Source of the DNA: Ancistrus triradiatus
Lineage: Eukaryota > Chordata > Actinopteri > Siluriformes > Loricariidae
Assembly: GCA_025084515.1 (NCBI GenBank)
Contig: JAJAGP010003240.1
Span: 1-64,000 of the forward strand
Direction of reading: 5' to 3'
DNA length: 64,000 nt
The number at the start of each line of letters is the position of its first letter. Within the stretch, counting starts at the first letter, position 1. The notes under the pieces were generated by a model. The model was not told the origin of the DNA and searched no databases. It worked only from the letters and a program-made list of their open reading frames with translations. The position numbers and the translations under genes are program-made. Shown piece by piece: positions 59,753-64,000 of the stretch.

Positions 59753-62700
59753 CTTAAATTCTGCCATGAGCTGCTCAAGCTGCACAATGAGCTGTTGAAC
59801 CCATGGGTCATTAGCCTCATATTCACTGAATTCATCCTATAAAGCATCCAAACATAACAGTTACACAGTCCACTTTCTATACAAAGAACAGACAAGTAGA
59901 GTATTATGTGATAATGTTGGAAGAAGCTGACAGATGTTTCTCTGTTGTGGTCAAACTGGGAAATACATTGTCTATATATTCAACATAACGCAGTTCTACA
60001 CTCATCGATCACTTTATTAGGGTCACCTCCTTGTTTCTACACTCACTGACCATATAGCACTACAGTACATCTACAGTAACAAACATTTCCCTACATACCT
60101 TGTTTGTCCCCTTTACTCTGTTCTGTAGTGGACAGGACCCCCAGAGCACCAGCACAGATCAGGTCCTATTGGGGTAGTAGTCATTTAAAGTACTGTAGTG
60201 ACACTGATGTGGTGGTGTGATGGTGTGTGTTGTTCTGGTAGACATCACCTTGTAGATGTAAAATCAGAGACATCTGTTGTTGCACAGTTTGTGTTAGTCA
60301 TCCTCTAATCCTTCATCAGTGCTCACTGGATGCTGCCTACAGGATGCTGGTGGCTGGACATTTTTGGTAAGTGTACTATTTTCAGTCCAGCAGCGACACT
60401 GAGGTGTTTAAAACTCCAGCAGCACTGCTACGTCTGATCCACTCATATGAGCCCAACACACACTAACACACCACCACCGCAGGGTCACTGCAGTGCTGAG
60501 AATGATCCTCCACCCAAATAGTTCCTGCTCTGTGGGGGTTCTGACCATTAGAGAACAGAGTAAAGGGGAGAACTGCAGAACTACAAAGTGCTTCTATTTG
60601 GTAAGTGGAACTGGTCACATGGATTGTAGAAACAAGGTGGTGTACCTACCAAAGTGATGGGTGAGTGTATGTGAACGTTATAACCATTCACATTTATTCT
60701 GTGACCCACATGGAGTCCTGAGGATGCACAGTTCATCTGTGAGGTCTGCACATAATGACATTTCCTACCTCTTCAATATTGTGTGAAACCGACAGGAAGT
60801 TGCTAATCCAGGGTTTCAGCTGAGGCTTAATAGCTGTGTTATTCAACTCTTGAAGGCCCTCCTACGTGCACATTTCAAAAACAAATTAAATCACGACACT
60901 GAAGGCATTTTGTCAAACACATCCACTCGTGCATGTACACACTCCGATTGTCTGACCTGAAGGAGATCCTTGAACTTGCTGGAAGTATTCACCAAGTCAG
61001 ACAGACAGCTTTCTATCTTGGCCTGAGCATGTTCTGAGCCTACCACCTGGCTAAATAGTTTGGCACAATCACTCTGAAAGCAGAGGTAACAACGTTTTAA
61101 GATTCCTAACAAAATCCAGAGAATTTGAAATGTTTCCGGTTAAGCTGAAGTATTTTCAATAATGGATGGACACCCACCTCCAGATTCTTTTTAAGAGTGC
61201 TGATGTTCTCACCGCAGACTTCCACATTATTCAGAGTCACCTAGGTACAGTCAACAATGACAAATCTTCAGCATGCCACCAGTGAATACGCTTAAACCAT
61301 AATAATAAAATCAATATACAGGATGTATATAAACGGATGTAGTCACCAGGTATGCGCTCTTAGCTTGCTCCTGGCTCTCTATGCCTAGTGTCTGTATCTT
61401 TCCCTGCTGTAGGCTGCTCTGCATCAGATTGACAGCACTGGTGACGCCGCGTTGCAGGTCCTGGAGAGTGCTGGCTGGGTAACCAGCTCTTAGCTTGCAC
61501 ACCAGCACTTCTCTACACACAAACACATACAAATAATAAAAATGATAATAATTATAATCAGTTTTAATCTGACACATCAGTGGAACAGCTATGGAAAGTA
61601 CTACAGTGGTACCTTGGTTCTTGTCGGATTCCAGAAGGCTTGTCGAGAACCAAAAATGACGAGTACCAAGCAAATAACATACAATAATGGAGTTGTATTG
61701 TATAGCTGCTCCCTGACTTATGATGGGGATATGTTCCGGCAAATCCAACATAAGTAATGTGCATCATGAGCTGATGAGTTTAGTGTAGCCTATACTGTGC
61801 CATAGCAGAGCTGACTTTGTTTAAGACTCTTATACATGAATCTACAGATGGCCAAAATCATTAACACAAAGCTTATTTTATAATAATGTGTTGAGTAATA
61901 TGTCATTCAGTGAGCAATGGCTTGAAAGTGAAAAGTAAAAGCAAAACACTTGCTCTATTGGTGAACTCAGGGTGCTAGCTGCTATGCTAAGCTAACTGCA
62001 GCCTGAAAGTAATCCGGAGCATTCAGTTCCTGTTTCCCTTTTGGTTTGCTGTAATTATCAACCTTTTGTGGGACCCATGGGGACTCATTTGCACTAAGAA
62101 AACAGTACTGTAGATGTAAAAATAAAGGAAAACACGAAGAACACAGCGGAGATCTGCACTGAGAGAGAGCTACTGCCTGAATCACTGTGTACTGAATCGT
62201 GAATCATGAATCGAGTTTCTGCTGGAAGCAGTCGAGCGACTCGACTCATGCAAGTTTAAGAAAGTGCGCCAAGTACTGAACAAACGACGGGAGCCGAGAC
62301 ACATTTTTGTGCCTGAGGGAGAGGAGGCAGGCATCCACAGGTCACCCTAGGCCTATGGGTATGGCGGGGGGGGGGGCGTAGGTGCCAGGTGTCCCAGTAT
62401 GGGCCGGACCACAGCACCTCATTCAACGTACGCAGCCGAAAGGAAATATACGAGCGATAGAGAGACTCGAATAATGAAAGTTTAAGAAAGTGCGCCACGT
62501 ACTGAACAAACGGACGGGAAGCCGAGACACATTTTTGGGCACATGAGGGAGAGGAGGCAGCATCCACAGGTCACCCTATGCCTATTGCCCTAGAATTCCA
62601 GAGGGAAGCCGACCACAACTCACCAGTACAGCCATGGTAAAGAAATCGCTACCATTATACATTTTAATTCATGTTTAAACCCAGTGCTTGGATTCATTTG

Positions 62701-63445
62701 CATGAAATGTAATCATTTATTTTATGCAGCTGAAACGTTTTAAAGCCTTCCCAGTCTAAAGTCAACTGCCACTTTATTTAGGTACACCTGTTCAACTGCT
62801 CCATAATGCACATGTCCTAAGTCAGCCAGTCACATGGCAAGAATGAGTTTTCCAGACAGCGCGCCCAGTCCAAAAACGGATTTCAAATTTACAAACCATC
62901 CATACCTAAAATGGTTACATGTCAATGTGAGCTACTAAACATCATGTTAATACCTTTGACAACGCAGTCACAAATATTTATAATACGTTTTCTTATTCAT
63001 ACAGAACATTCCAGACAGTATTTCACAGAATATGAAGAGACTATGTAATGACGTATGCCTACGATGCAGTTTACCGGAAATCTGTCTCCAGGACGCTGGT
63101 GGCATGGTTGATCATAGCACACACACAGTCAGAGCTGCCACTGGTGAGAGCGCGGCTGATGCACTTCTTCACTATATAAAACACATCGTCAACCATGCTG
63201 GAGCTCAGCTGACCTGCATCTGCTGTATCCATGGCAACTGCCTAAACAGAGTCACAACGGTTGCATAGACCAATGAGGTTTTTTTTAGAACATTTAAACA
63301 AGCAATGTATGTGAGTAACGTTTTACCTTGTTCACGGTCTCTCTCATATAGTACTCCTCCATGGGGATGTAGTAGCCAATCAGCTCCTGCATGGTGCAGC
63401 TGAGCTGGCAATCCTTCAGCAATCGCTCCAAAGACTGTTGGTGCT
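59753..63445 (-). CDS. cog4: Conserved oligomeric Golgi complex subunit 4, partial
   Basis: Seven consecutive coding exons on the minus strand are, in transcript order, 63327-63445, 63075-63241, 61347-61512, 61178-61240, 60957-61073, 60769-60861 and 59753-59836. All have GT-AG borders and compatible phases, giving about 269 codons. They correspond to roughly residues 396-664 of human COG4 (785 aa). Matched blocks include LSCTMQELIG, MEEYYMRETVNK, SSMVDDVFYIVKKCI, QRGVTSAVNLMQSSLQQGK, VTLNNVEVC, SHNIEE and YEANDPWVQQ. Known role: COG4 is a lobe-A subunit of the COG tether for retrograde intra-Golgi vesicles and binds the SNARE machinery. The N-terminal exons lie beyond the right edge. The last ~120 residues are not found; they should map between 59753 and 58360, where a 100-N gap sits. 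The gene is convergent with the Mff/FATE1-like gene. Confidence 0.95.
59997..60669. mobile_element. Non-autonomous DNA element in a cog4 intron
   Basis: The left ACACTCATCGATCACTTTAT is inverted relative to the right AAAGTGATGGGTGAGTGTA. The next block, TTGTTTCTACA, also matches its counterpart TGTAGAAACAA, so the inverted ends are about 45 bases. It is about 670 bases long and non-coding. Confidence 0.75.
61602..62310. mobile_element. Second copy of the CAGTGGTACC element in a cog4 intron
   Basis: The left end TACAGTGGTACCTTGGTTCT and the body words TGTACTGAATCGTGAA and GAGCCGAGACACATTTTT match the copy at 41230-41860. The right end is disturbed by a tandem duplication. Confidence 0.65.
62232..62585. 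repeat. Tandem duplication of ~120-bp block
   Basis: AAGTTTAAGAAAGTGCGCCA, CTGAACAAACG and GGCATCCACAGGTCACCCTA-type words occur at 62250-62352 and again at 62478-62574, separated by a G-rich run (GCGGGGGGGGGGGCG near 62363). Confidence 0.8.
62765..62860. mobile_element. Solo end of the CCACTTTATTTAGGTACACC element
   Basis: It matches the left ends at 30469 and 56759, and then the element stops. Confidence 0.6.
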
Positions 63446-64000
63446 CTGCAATGTGCCACTGATTTATGTCAATGCATATTCTCTTATCAGCTACTTCTTA
63501 TACACAGAGTTGGCAGTCTGCAAAGGTACATCTAACACAGGTACCCCTTCGCAGCTCTATGTCTATGACCGAAACTTTTGTTTAATTCAGTAGTTAATTA
63601 GAAGGGAATGGATGTCAATGTAATAACGAAACATCTAGAACTATAAGAAAACCAGTGTGAGACAGCAGGTGTGAGTGTGAAACCCAGTGTGAGACAACAG
63701 ATAAAACAGGCAGAGGGAAAATGCATGCAAATGTGTACACACACACACACAGACACACACAAGGAACAAACTACATGAGGTAGCAAGGTGAATCCCTGCC
63801 CAATATGAAGAAAGCAGGCCAGGAGGACAAGTCATAAAAGTCCCAGCACTAGAATATTATACTAACATCACTGAATGAATGTGAAGCTGGACAGAGGTAG
63901 GGTTTGTGCCATAAGAAATAATGGAAATAGAGCTCCTGCTATCCAAACATTCAAATACGCAAACTGTTTTCCAGAACAATGGTTTAAACTGTGCTACTAT
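63446..64000 (-). other. cog4 intron
   Basis: It lies upstream (in transcript order) of the 63327-63445 exon and runs off the window edge. It includes a short (CA)n at 63737-63760. No further cog4 exon was found. Confidence 0.5.

Noticed and set aside
62256..62567. 103-codon minus-strand open frame with internal repeats
   Set aside because: The internal repetition (QKCVSA) simply reflects the DNA tandem duplication in a cog4 intron.

Overview
The window is vertebrate nuclear DNA, almost certainly from a ray-finned (teleost) fish. The genes have GT-AG introns and vertebrate-type exons. The spaces between them are packed with fish-typical Tc1/mariner transposons, tRNA-derived SINEs with the 3' tail GGATAAGGGCGTCTGC, microsatellites and small inverted-repeat elements. 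An otophysan fish such as a catfish is possible, but the sequence alone does not settle the species.

Four protein-coding loci are supported, and each was rebuilt exon by exon with consistent splice phases. From left to right they are: a ripply-family transcriptional co-repressor (25,520-27,086, +), most likely ripply1; the Gla-domain membrane protein prrg3 (34,842-36,097, +); an Mff/FATE1-family tail-anchored mitochondrial or ER protein (49,059-58,360, +); and the middle to C-terminal part of the Golgi tethering subunit cog4 (59,753-63,445, -). cog4 enters from beyond the right edge and stops short of its last ~120 codons beside a 100-N assembly gap.

Layout: 1-25 kb is gene-free and repeat-rich. 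It holds Tc1/mariner copies, one with a pogo-like element nested in it, a local family of ~250-bp repeats present about nine times, a long inverted repeat at 11.8-13.8 kb, and a minisatellite at 17 kb. At 25-27.5 kb lies ripply with a clear TATA box and poly(A) signal. At 28.4 kb is a possible upstream promoter. At 34.8-36.1 kb are the prrg3 coding exons. Repeats fill 36.5-48.7 kb. The Mff/FATE1-like gene covers 49-58.4 kb, with Tc1-like elements in its introns. cog4 lies tail-to-tail with it at 59.7-63.4 kb.

The genes do not form an operon or pathway. The most informative context is synteny: in human Xq28 PRRG3 lies directly beside FATE1, an Mff-family gene. The same pairing here suggests that this fish gene is the counterpart of mammalian FATE1 while still carrying the Mff-type N-terminal motifs that FATE1 has largely lost. 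I found no clearly new multi-gene system. The best leads are this gene, the broken end of cog4, and several undescribed-looking repeat families.
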